Shown in pieces: positions 49,204 through 57,585 of a stretch of DNA of 64,000 nucleotides (positions within the stretch are counted from its first letter, which is position 1; each line of letters begins with the position of its first letter). The notes below the pieces were generated by a model. It was not told the DNA's origin. It saw only the letters and a list, made by a program, of their open reading frames with translations, and did no database searches. The stretch lies in the IMG/VR virus record IMGVR_UViG_3300006316_000001, positions 1 through 64,000 of that record; one strand, written 5' to 3'. The position numbers and the translations under genes were made by a program. The DNA is from a virus.

Positions 49204-49273
49204 AGCTCATTAGGTATGAGCCGTCGCCTCATAAGCGAAGGGTAGATGGGTTCGAATCCCTCTAGGCGCACCA
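49196..49273 (+). tRNA. Divergent tRNA with CAT anticodon (Met or Ile2)
   Basis: Acceptor GTGCCTA pairs with TAGGCGC, then A-CCA. D-arm GCTC...GAGC, anticodon loop CTCATAA (anticodon CAT), T-loop TTCGAAT. Weak points: a mismatch at the top of the anticodon stem, and the T-stem GA-GGG/CCCTC pairs only if one T is bulged. Functional or decaying. Confidence 0.6.
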
Positions 49274-49302
49274 CTCCAATGTTTGACTATTCAGAGGTAT
49301 CT

Positions 49303-49533
49303 ATGAAGACTATCGAACAATTGGTCAAGCATATGAAAGAAACATATGATGTGACCATCACTCCTGAAATGCAAAGCCGCATCGAAGGAATTAGAAAACC
49401 GACTAGCAAAACCGATTTTCCAGGAATCACGTTGATCGCTCCATATCGTGGCCAGTTTGGTGTACATCGTATCATCGAAAAGGATGAATGCATCTTTTCT
49501 ATATCTGATACATTTCTGACCGCAATTAAATGA
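49303..49533 (+). CDS. Hypothetical protein
   Basis: 76 residues from the ATG at 49303 (GAGG upstream). Starts MKTIEQLVKHMKETYDVTIT; alpha/beta, no recognised domain. Confidence 0.55.
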   Translation: MKTIEQLVKHMKETYDVTITPEMQSRIEGIRKPTSKTDFPGITLIAPYRGQFGVHRIIEKDECIFSISDTFLTAIK

Positions 49534-49543
49534 GGATTTAACG

Positions 49544-49957
49544 ATGTCTCTTGATCAAAAACACCCAGATTACGCAAAACATGTTCTGATCACTAAAGGT
49601 GATGGGAAAGTTACAGCTTCAAACCTTTACATTTTCACTACTCGAAAGGAACGTCGCGGGTACTTTATCTGTGATAGTGAAGGTAATCCGCTGGAACCGC
49701 AAGTGATTAACGATAAGATCTCTGAGCCTTCAGTTCCTGAGATCACTACACAACCGATGCCTGACCTTCAGACATCTGATGTTGAAATCACTACACAGGC
49801 AACTCCTGAACTTGAAGTGAAAGAACCTGAGATCGAAGTCAAAGTCGATGAATCGGCTGTACCTGAAGACCTTGTTTGCCCTCATTGTGAAGCCAAAGCT
49901 CGCACTGAATCTTCATATTTGAAGAATCATGGCGACAACTGCTCAATGAAGGTGTAA
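49544..49957 (+). CDS. Hypothetical protein with Pro/Thr/Glu linker and zinc finger
   Basis: 137 residues: an N-terminal beta domain (1-60), a low-complexity linker with EITTQ repeats (about 68-115, VPEITTQPMPDL and VEITTQATPELE), and a C-terminal CPHCEAKARTESSYLKNHGD segment ending in another Cys, a C2HC-type finger. May bind DNA or head proteins. Confidence 0.6.
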   Translation: MSLDQKHPDYAKHVLITKGDGKVTASNLYIFTTRKERRGYFICDSEGNPLEPQVINDKISEPSVPEITTQPMPDLQTSDVEITTQATPELEVKEPEIEVKVDESAVPEDLVCPHCEAKARTESSYLKNHGDNCSMKV

Positions 49958-50014
49958 GTTTGGTGTTGGGGGTAGTTTCCTCGCCCTCAGCGCCCTTTTG
50001 CCTAGGAGTGTGTT

Positions 50015-50410
50015 ATGATACCTGTTAAGTGTGTCGCTCCAGGATGTCGAACCATCGTTCGTGATCCAGGGCATAGTCGGTGCGAGCTCCACCGCAAAAA
50101 GCAAAAAGGGCATGCCAATAAGGTTCGCGCTGAACAGAGAAAAGTGCAGAACAAAGCGAAGTCCTTTATATACAATACAGCATCATGGAAACGTTTGTCT
50201 ATTAAGAAGAGAACCGTTGATCCATTTTGTGAAGAATGTCTACTCCAGAATCCGGTAATCTATAAACAGGCTGACGTGGTCGACCATATTGTCGAACTTA
50301 CTGATGGTGGTGAGCCATATCTTTGGACCAACCTCAGATCCCTCTGTCACGCTTGTCACAACCGGAAAACTGCTCAAGAAAAGAAAAAGCGAAAGCGCAA
50401 TATTGTGTAG
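50015..50410 (+). CDS. HNH endonuclease next to terminase
   Basis: 131 residues. Basic N-terminus with CVAPGCRTIV, then CEECLLQ (zinc), VDHIVELTDGGEPYLWTNLRSLCHACHNRKT (HNH core D-H...N...H). Matches the small HNH proteins beside terminases in HK97-type phages, which help TerL cut DNA during packaging. Confidence 0.88.
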   Translation: MIPVKCVAPGCRTIVRDPGHSRCELHRKKQKGHANKVRAEQRKVQNKAKSFIYNTASWKRLSIKKRTVDPFCEECLLQNPVIYKQADVVDHIVELTDGGEPYLWTNLRSLCHACHNRKTAQEKKKRKRNIV

Positions 50411-50442
50411 TGTCGTTCATCCCTTTGCGAACGGCACTACAC
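50405..50442 (+). promoter_or_regulatory. 14-bp hairpin overlapping the HNH stop codon
   Basis: GTGTAGTGTCGTTC pairs with GAACGGCACTACAC around a 10-nt loop (one GT pair). No T-run, so it is more likely an RNA-processing or stability element than a terminator. Confidence 0.55.
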
Positions 50443-50461
50443 AAACAATCGAGGATTTATT

Positions 50462-51346
50462 ATGTACATTAAAATAGGTATGCGTGAAATCGAACTTGAT
50501 CTTGACGCAAAATACCATGTGTATGGTGAAAACATCGATGCGCAAGCTGTTGTCGAAATGGACTTTGAGCATCTCAACTGGTTAGACCAACGTATTGTGT
50601 CGCAGAGCATCAACCTCAATCAGGAAATTTCAATACTATTCCATCCGGAAGTTGTCTCTAGCTTGGAGACTGAAATTGAGAACAGTCCTTTTTGGGAGAA
50701 AAACCGTTTCGAAGCTTTAGCCGTATTCAGACGTCTTCAACAGAAGACACCGGATGCAAAAGAAGACAAGCAGAAACGGAAGATGCTGAAGGAAGTTGAT
50801 TTGAAAGAATCCAAGTACGTTCAGAAACGCTTCAGAGTCGTGAATATGCTGGTGTCCCGAGGGTATGAACGCCCTGACGCTATGGAATATTTGACCGCAG
50901 TTATTGAACAGAAAGGTTCAGGCGTCATGAACTTGAAGCCAGCTGAGATATGTGATTTCGTTGACATATTCACTGGTGCAGTTCAAGATCCAAATGAAAC
51001 CCAGTATCATACACGTGATGATACTCGTCCTTGCACGTTGTACTATTTACAGTTCACTCACCAACAAACGGGTGAGACGTTCAAGAAAATAGGTATAACT
51101 GTGAGACCATTGGCTGAGAGATTTGTATTGGACGTTAAGACATTCGATCTTGACATTATCCATACAGTGGAACTTCCGGCTAATGAAGCAAAAGACATCG
51201 AAGCGGCTATCAAGAAAGAGTTTAAGCCATACAAGTACACCCCTGAAACCAAATTGCGTAAAGGTGGTGATACTGAATGCTTCACTGATGAACTTATTGA
51301 TGCGTCCGTCATGAAGATGATGGGCAGAAACAAAGTTTCATTGTAG
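50462..51346 (+). CDS. T5orf172/GIY-YIG-like domain protein before terminase (possible small-terminase fusion)
   Basis: 294 residues. C-terminal half: LYYLQFTHQQTGETFKKIGIT, then RPLAERF, then AIKKEFKPYKYTP and GGDTECF, the pattern of the T5orf172 (GIY-YIG superfamily) domain. The N-terminal about 165 residues are helical and unassigned. Because it fills the slot where a terminase small subunit normally lies, the N-terminal half may be TerS with a nuclease-like appendage. That is inference from position. Confidence 0.55.
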   Translation: MYIKIGMREIELDLDAKYHVYGENIDAQAVVEMDFEHLNWLDQRIVSQSINLNQEISILFHPEVVSSLETEIENSPFWEKNRFEALAVFRRLQQKTPDAKEDKQKRKMLKEVDLKESKYVQKRFRVVNMLVSRGYERPDAMEYLTAVIEQKGSGVMNLKPAEICDFVDIFTGAVQDPNETQYHTRDDTRPCTLYYLQFTHQQTGETFKKIGITVRPLAERFVLDVKTFDLDIIHTVELPANEAKDIEAAIKKEFKPYKYTPETKLRKGGDTECFTDELIDASVMKMMGRNKVSL

Positions 51347-51355
51347 AATTAACAG

Positions 51356-51375
51356 AAGGTCATTTAGATGGCCTT
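51356..51375 (+). terminator. Weak hairpin before terminase large subunit
   Basis: AAGGTCAT-TTAG-ATGGCCTT with one wobble, then TTGATTAATTTT. Possibly a partial attenuator. Confidence 0.35.
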
Positions 51376-51401
51376 TGATTAATTTTGCTAAGGATATTGT
51401 T

Positions 51402-53159
51402 ATGAATTATCTTAAGAAGGTAAAGAATTTCGATATGGAGCAATTCAACCATGGGGTTCCCGAATATAATATGACTTGGGAGTCCATGGACCAATATGCA
51501 TACAATGTCATGATGGGAATTGTTCCCGTCGGAAAACAAGTAAAGTATTGTGTGGCTCGTTATATTTATGATCGAGTTACAAGAAAAGATTTAGAATTGA
51601 GAACTCACGAAGTAGATGAGTTGTGTCAATTCGCTGGTCTGTTGAAACACGTTAAAGGTCCATTGAATGGTAAGCCTGTCGAGTTGATGAACTGGATGGT
51701 ATTCGTTCTTGGTAACATCTTCGGATGGTATCACAAAACTGGGCATAAGAAAGGTACGCGAAGATTCACCAAAGCATTCACATTAGTTGCTCGTGGTAAT
51801 GCAAAATCTTTCTTATGTTCCATTGTTGCTCTTTGGACTCAGTTGACCTCACCCAACGGTTCTCCGTCATGTTATTCAGTTGCTCGTCAACGGGATCAGG
51901 CGAGAATCGTTTTTGACGATGCGTCTAAGATGCTTAGAAATGCTGATCCTATTTTGAGGCGTTGGTTCAAACCCCACGCCCATGATATGGAGTGTATATT
52001 CCAAGATGGTATCTTTAAACCGATGTCGTCAGATTCTCAATCGTTGGATGGGCACCGTGTTGCTTTGGGTATCGCTGATGAGCTACACGCTCACCACAGT
52101 GGTGAACTCCTTAACACATTATTGTCTGGTACGACAGCTGTTAATGATCCTCTAGTATTCTCAATATCTACCGCTGGTAAACAGTTGGAAGGTGTTTGTG
52201 TTTCAGAGAGGAATGTTGTGCGCTCAATCAATGAAGGCTTCGAAAAAGAGGATTCATACTTCGGTATCGAATATGCCCTTGATGAAGATGATGATTGGGA
52301 TGACGAGAGTTGTTGGTATAAATCCAACCCATCTCTTGGACATGCTGTGAGTATTGACGATTTGCGTGGTAAGGTTGTTCGTGCTAAGAATAACGTAGTT
52401 AACCGCGTTGATTTCCAGACCAAGCACTGTAACATATTTGTGAACACCAATGATAATCCATATTTGGACATCTTGGAACTTCAAATAAAATGTGCCAGAG
52501 AAGACCAGAAACTGTCAGACTATGTCGGACGGGAATGTTTCGGTGGTCTCGATTTGGCGCAGAAAACGGATTTGACCGCTCTAGCATTATTGTTCCCTGA
52601 GAAAGATGGTTCATTGACTGCTTTCTTCCGGCACTACCTACCTGAAGGTGCGTTGGAAAAACAGACCGCAGGTCGTTATGAAGCATATCTTCAGTGGGAA
52701 GAAGAAGGACACATGATATTCACGGAAGGTTTTTCCACGGATTATGCGTTCATAGAAAAGGACATTCGTTGGGCTGCTAAGAATTTCGATCTTCAGCAAG
52801 TTGGGTTTGACCCATACGCTGGTACGCAGCTAGCACTTGGCCTTATCAAAGATAATATTGATATGGTCGAGGTTCGCCAAGGCTATGCGAGTTTGAGTGA
52901 ACCTGCCAAGTTATTCCAATCTCTAATCGTCGACGGCAAATTCAACTATCAGGATTCTGACAAAGTCTTTGAGTGGTGTGCATCAAACTCTGTTTGTAGC
53001 GCCGACCTCAACGAGAACATCAAAGTCCATAAGGCGAAAGATAAGCCTCATGACAAGGTTGACTCTATTGTTGCCTTGATTACTGGCTTGGCTCTTGCCA
53101 AGTTGAAAGAACCTAAGAAGAAATCACCATACCGTAAACGGGGTATGTTGGTTGTTTAG
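51402..53159 (+). CDS. terL: Terminase large subunit
   Basis: 585 residues from the ATG at 51402 (AAGGA 7 nt upstream; an in-frame TTG lies earlier). HK97/lambdoid Terminase_1 type: Walker A TLVARGNAKSFL (about 130), Walker B ALGIADELHAH, coupling motif FSISTAGK, and C-terminal nuclease with FGGLDLAQKTDL, then QVGFDPYAG and DKPHDKVDSIVAL. It translocates and cuts DNA into the prohead. Confidence 0.95.
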   Translation: MNYLKKVKNFDMEQFNHGVPEYNMTWESMDQYAYNVMMGIVPVGKQVKYCVARYIYDRVTRKDLELRTHEVDELCQFAGLLKHVKGPLNGKPVELMNWMVFVLGNIFGWYHKTGHKKGTRRFTKAFTLVARGNAKSFLCSIVALWTQLTSPNGSPSCYSVARQRDQARIVFDDASKMLRNADPILRRWFKPHAHDMECIFQDGIFKPMSSDSQSLDGHRVALGIADELHAHHSGELLNTLLSGTTAVNDPLVFSISTAGKQLEGVCVSERNVVRSINEGFEKEDSYFGIEYALDEDDDWDDESCWYKSNPSLGHAVSIDDLRGKVVRAKNNVVNRVDFQTKHCNIFVNTNDNPYLDILELQIKCAREDQKLSDYVGRECFGGLDLAQKTDLTALALLFPEKDGSLTAFFRHYLPEGALEKQTAGRYEAYLQWEEEGHMIFTEGFSTDYAFIEKDIRWAAKNFDLQQVGFDPYAGTQLALGLIKDNIDMVEVRQGYASLSEPAKLFQSLIVDGKFNYQDSDKVFEWCASNSVCSADLNENIKVHKAKDKPHDKVDSIVALITGLALAKLKEPKKKSPYRKRGMLVV

Positions 53160-53183
53160 GTATAAAAATGTCGGGAGACCACA

Positions 53184-54524
53184 ATGAATTTTATTTCTAA
53201 AATAAAGGGTGCATTAAGTGGTACATCAACTCCAGTCAAGCCTTATGTTCCAGAAATGAAACAGAAGGCGAATCCGTACAGTGATAATTCATTTTTCGGC
53301 AGCTTAGGTGTTAAATCATCATACGCTGGCGTTGACGTCAATTATACGAGCGCAATGAGACACAATGATGTTTACACATGTGTTCGTATAAAGGCTGAAT
53401 CATTAGGACAACTTCCTATTCAGCTATACCGTCACAACGCAGATCGAAAAACGAGAATTACATCAGGACGTGAATACAAGATATTCACGCAGAAACCTAA
53501 CGCATATCAGACATGGCAAGATTTCATTGAGCAATACGTTGCATCATTAGAAATCCAAGGCAACTTTTATGCTGAGATTAAGCGAAATACATACGGAAAC
53601 GTGTATGAGATTGTACCATTCAGATACCAGAACAACGTGAGCGTTGAGATGGATTCTTATGGTCGTGTGTACTACACATACTCAACTAACGATGGCAAAG
53701 GGCGAGTCGAAAAGAAGACATACGCTCCTTCATCAATACTACACGTTAAATTGTTCACCACAGATGGCTATCGAGGATTATCCCCGATAACTCAATGTGC
53801 GAGAGCAGTGGGTGTCGCAATCGCAAGTGAAACCACCGCAGCTACAATGTTCGAAAAAGGAGCAAAGCCTGCAGGTGTGTTACAAACAGACGAAGTGTTC
53901 GATGATGACGATGATTCTATAAACCGTCTTCGCGACCAATGGCAAGAATTATATGGTGGACCTGATAACTCGGGTAAGATCGCCATCCTTGAATCAGGTT
54001 TGAAATTCCAATCTGTTTCATTGTCTGCTGTTGATTCACAACTTCTGGAACAACGTAAATTCACTCGTGAACAAATCTCATCAATCTTCAGAGTTCCATT
54101 ACACATGCTTCAAGCAGCTTCCGGTATGAAATATGCCTCGGTTGAGGGTAACAATAAATCTTTCTATAAAGATGCGTTGATGCCTTTGGCTATTAAGTTG
54201 CAGAATGCGATTAATGAAATTCTACCAGAGAACCATACCATTAAAATGGACGAGAAAGAATTCGTCCGTGGCGACCGTGAGTCGCATGTTAAGACAGTCA
54301 AGGAAGAATTGACTGCTGGGTTTATCTCTATCAATGAAGGTCGAATCGAATTAGGTTATCAGCCAGTCGAAGGTGGCGATGTATTTGCTGTACAGACGAA
54401 TAACTTGACGTTCGGGCGTTATGATGAACTACCATCAGTTGAGGAACAGATGAAATCTAAGAATCCATCCAGTCCTGAGCCTAAACCTGATGCCCCTCCG
54501 AAGGAGAGTAACAATGGCACGTAA
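53184..54524 (+). CDS. Portal protein (HK97 family)
   Basis: 446 residues. VYTCVRIKAESLGQLPIQLYRH, LEIQGNFYAEIKR, VLHVKLF-like SSILHVKLFTTDGYRGLSP, and FTREQISSIFRVPLHML are standard phage_portal features. The tail is Pro/Ser-rich. It forms the dodecameric vertex ring through which TerL pumps DNA. Ends inside the protease start (11-nt overlap). Confidence 0.93.
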   Translation: MNFISKIKGALSGTSTPVKPYVPEMKQKANPYSDNSFFGSLGVKSSYAGVDVNYTSAMRHNDVYTCVRIKAESLGQLPIQLYRHNADRKTRITSGREYKIFTQKPNAYQTWQDFIEQYVASLEIQGNFYAEIKRNTYGNVYEIVPFRYQNNVSVEMDSYGRVYYTYSTNDGKGRVEKKTYAPSSILHVKLFTTDGYRGLSPITQCARAVGVAIASETTAATMFEKGAKPAGVLQTDEVFDDDDDSINRLRDQWQELYGGPDNSGKIAILESGLKFQSVSLSAVDSQLLEQRKFTREQISSIFRVPLHMLQAASGMKYASVEGNNKSFYKDALMPLAIKLQNAINEILPENHTIKMDEKEFVRGDRESHVKTVKEELTAGFISINEGRIELGYQPVEGGDVFAVQTNNLTFGRYDELPSVEEQMKSKNPSSPEPKPDAPPKESNNGT

Positions 54525-55671
54525 AATGCAAACAAAAGGTTTTGACCAAAAGATTATCATCAAGTCCAAGGATGACGCACCGGAAGGTACATTCGTGGCA
54601 TATGGTAATGTGTTTGGCGTGAAAGATAACGCTGGTGACATCACAGTCAAAGGCTGTTTCTCAAACACAATTAAAAAGCATAAGTCTGAAGGCACAATGC
54701 CTCGCTTATTGGCGCAACACGGACATCGTATGATGCCTATTGGTATCATAACTGATATGATTGAAGACGAAAAAGGTCTTCGCTTTGAAGGTCAATTCTG
54801 CCTTGAGACGCAAGCTGGCTCTGAAGCCCACGCTCTTTGTAAGATGGGCGCAATCGATCAGTTTAGTATCGGTTACGTGACACTTGATCAAGAGATGACA
54901 ACTAAAGGTAATCTGTTAAAAGAACTTGACGTTGCTGAAATTTCTCTTGTGACTTTCGCTTGTAATGAACATTCAACATTAGTGGACGTTAAGTCAGCAG
55001 TGGAGAATGAAGAATTGACCCCGCGCCTTCTTCAGAAAGCGATCCGCGATGCATTCGGTCTTTCTAAACGTCAGTCTGAAGCAGCTATTAATGCGATAAA
55101 AGCGACTGAGCGTGAAGAAGTTGAAGAAGAATCCACCGAAGTTAAAGAACTTGGGTTGGACGAAGCGTTCCGCGTCAAAATGTCAGAAGCTCCGGAACTT
55201 ACTAAGTTCTCCGACGGACTTGAAGTCAAGTCCCTTGGCGATAAGTCTTTCCAACAGGTTCTTTCTGGAATCAAATCAGCTCTGGTTGAACCAATCGGTC
55301 ACTGGGATTTCTATCTTGATGATGTATTTGAATCTAAAGGATATGTCGAATTCTGTGACTACCGCGCTCGCAAGTACAAGCATGCTGAGTTCGAATGGAT
55401 GATGGACGACATGGGCGAAGTTCAAGTGACTTCCTTCAAGACTGGCACCAAAGAATACGGCACAACATTTGTTGTTGATGCTGAAGATGGCGTTAAAAAT
55501 AACGTTGACGACATCGAATCTAAACACGAAGATGAAGAAACTGTTGAATCATTAGCAGCGAAACTTCTTGGTGTTGATTTCGAGACCAAAGAAGAATCGG
55601 ATGTTGAAAATAACACAAAAGCCGATGATATTGATCTCGAAACTATTGATCTAACTGAATTGCTCAAGTAA
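54514..55671 (+). CDS. HK97-type prohead protease with long C-terminal extension (possible scaffold fusion)
   Basis: 385 residues from the ATG at 54514 (AAGGAGA upstream). Residues 1-165: GTFVAYGNVFGVKDNAGD, catalytic His in LLAQHGH, Ser in DQFSIGYVT and EISLVTFACNEHS, a U35-type serine protease. About 220 extra residues follow: a Glu-rich linker and a folded-looking domain (GHWDFYLDDVFESKGYVEF). HK97 gp4 is about 225 residues, so the extension may supply scaffold or other functions. Confidence 0.9.
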   Translation: MARKMQTKGFDQKIIIKSKDDAPEGTFVAYGNVFGVKDNAGDITVKGCFSNTIKKHKSEGTMPRLLAQHGHRMMPIGIITDMIEDEKGLRFEGQFCLETQAGSEAHALCKMGAIDQFSIGYVTLDQEMTTKGNLLKELDVAEISLVTFACNEHSTLVDVKSAVENEELTPRLLQKAIRDAFGLSKRQSEAAINAIKATEREEVEEESTEVKELGLDEAFRVKMSEAPELTKFSDGLEVKSLGDKSFQQVLSGIKSALVEPIGHWDFYLDDVFESKGYVEFCDYRARKYKHAEFEWMMDDMGEVQVTSFKTGTKEYGTTFVVDAEDGVKNNVDDIESKHEDEETVESLAAKLLGVDFETKEESDVENNTKADDIDLETIDLTELLK

Positions 55672-55772
55672 GTGGGGGAACCACTTAATTGACGGATGAC
55701 TCTTTGTGGTGGTCCACATAGATAAATCCAAACACATCTTTTATTATAATCCCTCATTTAAGGATACATACA

Positions 55773-57026
55773 ATGTCTGCTATTGAACAAATCAAAGAAG
55801 CTCAAACACTAGCTGTTAAAGAAGCAACGGCTCCACTGAACGAAAAACTAGACCAACAAGAACTTGTCATCAAAGAACAAGGTGAACTGATCACATCACA
55901 AACTGAGCTTCTTGAAGAAGTTAAGCAAACTGTTGCTGATCTTGAATCTAAGCACTCTGATCTGGTTCCTGCTTCTGTGGAAGTGTCTGAAGTTAAATTC
56001 GACCGCAAAGTGCTGAACCAAAAGCTACGTGATCTATTCACTGGCGATAAAGGTGTTGACCTTGCGAATGTTGACACTAAAGCTCTTGCTGTTGGTGGTA
56101 CTGGCGGTGAAGCCCTAGCTATCGATGAAGAACTAGGTCGTCGCGTTATCGAGCGTTCTCGTGAAAACGTTGCAATCCTTGGTCTAATCGGTTCTAAGTC
56201 TGTAAGTTCTGTTAACTATCGTGAGATGGTTCTTCGTAACTATCCTGGTACTGCTAAAGGTATCGAGAACGTTGCTGGTACTGACTGGAATGCGACAGCG
56301 ACACAGACTTACGAACAGGTTGTGATGCAAGTTGCTAAGCAATACGCGAAGCCACAAATCACACACGAAGCTGCACGTGACCCACACATCGACCTAATGG
56401 CGCATCTTGAAACACTACTAGCTGAAGAAATGTCTCGTTACTGGGCTCTTCAAGTTCTATTCGGTGATGGTCGCCCTGATAACCTTCGCGGTATCCTATC
56501 AAGCAAACGCGCATCACTTGGTGCTGGCTCAGAATCTCGTAAAGATGCTGCTGAGCGTGACTTCGACTTCTACAAAGTTGTACCATCAACTGAAGCCGCT
56601 AAACTTGGTTCTGATCATGAAGAGATCATCGACAACATGATTGATCTGACTATCGAAGTTCCAACTCAGTACCTATCTAATTCATCTTACACGATGAACC
56701 GTCGTACTCTGGGTGTTCTTCGTAAGATCAAACAATCTACGGATGGTACTGATCTTCGTCCTCTGATCCAATTCGAAGCTGGTAACTTTACTCTTGTTGG
56801 CTATGGTGTTAACATCGAAGACTACATGCCTGATGTTGCGACTGACTCAATGCCGATCATCTTTGGTGATCTTTCTCGCGCATTCGTTCTTATCGACATC
56901 GATGACGAGTACCTAGTTGACCCATACACCACAGATGGTGTTGTTACGCTGAAGTCTACTTCTCGTAAAGGTGAAATTGTTCAGAACAACGATGCTATCG
57001 TTATTCTGTCGTGTGAAGCAGCATAA
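55773..57026 (+). CDS. Major capsid protein (HK97 fold)
   Basis: 417 residues. An N-terminal coiled-coil delta domain (about 1-70: LNEKLDQQELVIKEQGELI), presumably cleaved by the protease, then the HK97 core: GGTGGEALAIDEELGRRV, SVNYREMVLRN, ITHEAARD, LQVLFGDGRPDNLRGI, P-domain and VDPYTTDGVV near the C-terminus. SD AAGGA 8 nt upstream. A hairpin terminator follows, as expected for a highly expressed gene. Paralog at 46441-47565. Confidence 0.93.
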   Translation: MSAIEQIKEAQTLAVKEATAPLNEKLDQQELVIKEQGELITSQTELLEEVKQTVADLESKHSDLVPASVEVSEVKFDRKVLNQKLRDLFTGDKGVDLANVDTKALAVGGTGGEALAIDEELGRRVIERSRENVAILGLIGSKSVSSVNYREMVLRNYPGTAKGIENVAGTDWNATATQTYEQVVMQVAKQYAKPQITHEAARDPHIDLMAHLETLLAEEMSRYWALQVLFGDGRPDNLRGILSSKRASLGAGSESRKDAAERDFDFYKVVPSTEAAKLGSDHEEIIDNMIDLTIEVPTQYLSNSSYTMNRRTLGVLRKIKQSTDGTDLRPLIQFEAGNFTLVGYGVNIEDYMPDVATDSMPIIFGDLSRAFVLIDIDDEYLVDPYTTDGVVTLKSTSRKGEIVQNNDAIVILSCEAA

Positions 57027-57047
57027 TCTCACTTCATAGTGAAACAC

Positions 57048-57072
57048 GGGAGACCTCGGTCTCCCATTTTTA
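57048..57072 (+). terminator. Rho-independent terminator after major capsid
   Basis: GGGAGAC-CTCG-GTCTCCC then ATTTTT. Confidence 0.85.
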
Positions 57073-57096
57073 ATCTAACATTCTCGGAGAATGAAA

Positions 57097-57426
57097 ATGT
57101 CTAAAACATATGAAGGTACAAATCCGGCTGTCGATCACACGAACGCGGCAACGGTTCCGGCTGGTGTTACTATAGCAGAAAACATTGACTTTGACGGTCA
57201 AGCTCGCGGCATTGATGAAATTGCTGTGCAACTTGACGCCATTTTCGATCATGCTGTAGCTGGCACTATGACAGTCGAACACAAAGCTCAATACGCTAAT
57301 CTGATGCGTCAACTTGGTACAGTTCTACAGAACACTTCAATTGAAGGTTTACGTGGCAAAGCGACTGGCGCGACTCCAGCAGCAGGTTCACTATCCGAAT
57401 CTCTTGCTGTGATCTTTGCTCTGTAA
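57097..57426 (+). CDS. Head-associated hypothetical protein
   Basis: 109 residues from the second ATG (57097), since GGAGA abuts the first. Ala/Thr-rich (MSKTYEGTNPAVDHTNAATV), soluble. It lies between two terminators directly after the capsid, so probably abundant; a decoration or head-completion protein is a guess. Confidence 0.6.
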   Translation: MSKTYEGTNPAVDHTNAATVPAGVTIAENIDFDGQARGIDEIAVQLDAIFDHAVAGTMTVEHKAQYANLMRQLGTVLQNTSIEGLRGKATGATPAAGSLSESLAVIFAL

Positions 57427-57450
57427 TTGAGTTTCCTGATTACAAAAAAT

Positions 57451-57490
57451 GAAGCCCACTGGTCGCTTAGAGCACTAGTGGGCTTTTTTG
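57451..57490 (+). terminator. Rho-independent terminator
   Basis: AAGCCCACT...AGTGGGCTTTTTT with a 13-16 nt loop region. Confidence 0.88.
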
Positions 57491-57504
57491 TTTAGGGGGT
57501 TCTG

Positions 57505-57585
57505 ATGAGAACAAAAATAATTTCTGTGGATATGTCGGAAGACATAGTAGGCACAGATGAAGCTATGCAGTCATTCTCGAATTGA
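57505..57585 (+). other. 5' segment of the head-tail connector gene, out of frame with the rest
   Basis: ATG at 57505 with strong GGGGG 6 nt upstream; 26 codons ending GTDEAMQSFSN, then TGA (57583). Skipping one base at about T57577 joins EAMQSF to RIEDDYD, recreating the usual E-A-x-x-x-x-RI-D-x-D-D-D start of gp6-like connectors. Confidence 0.6.
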
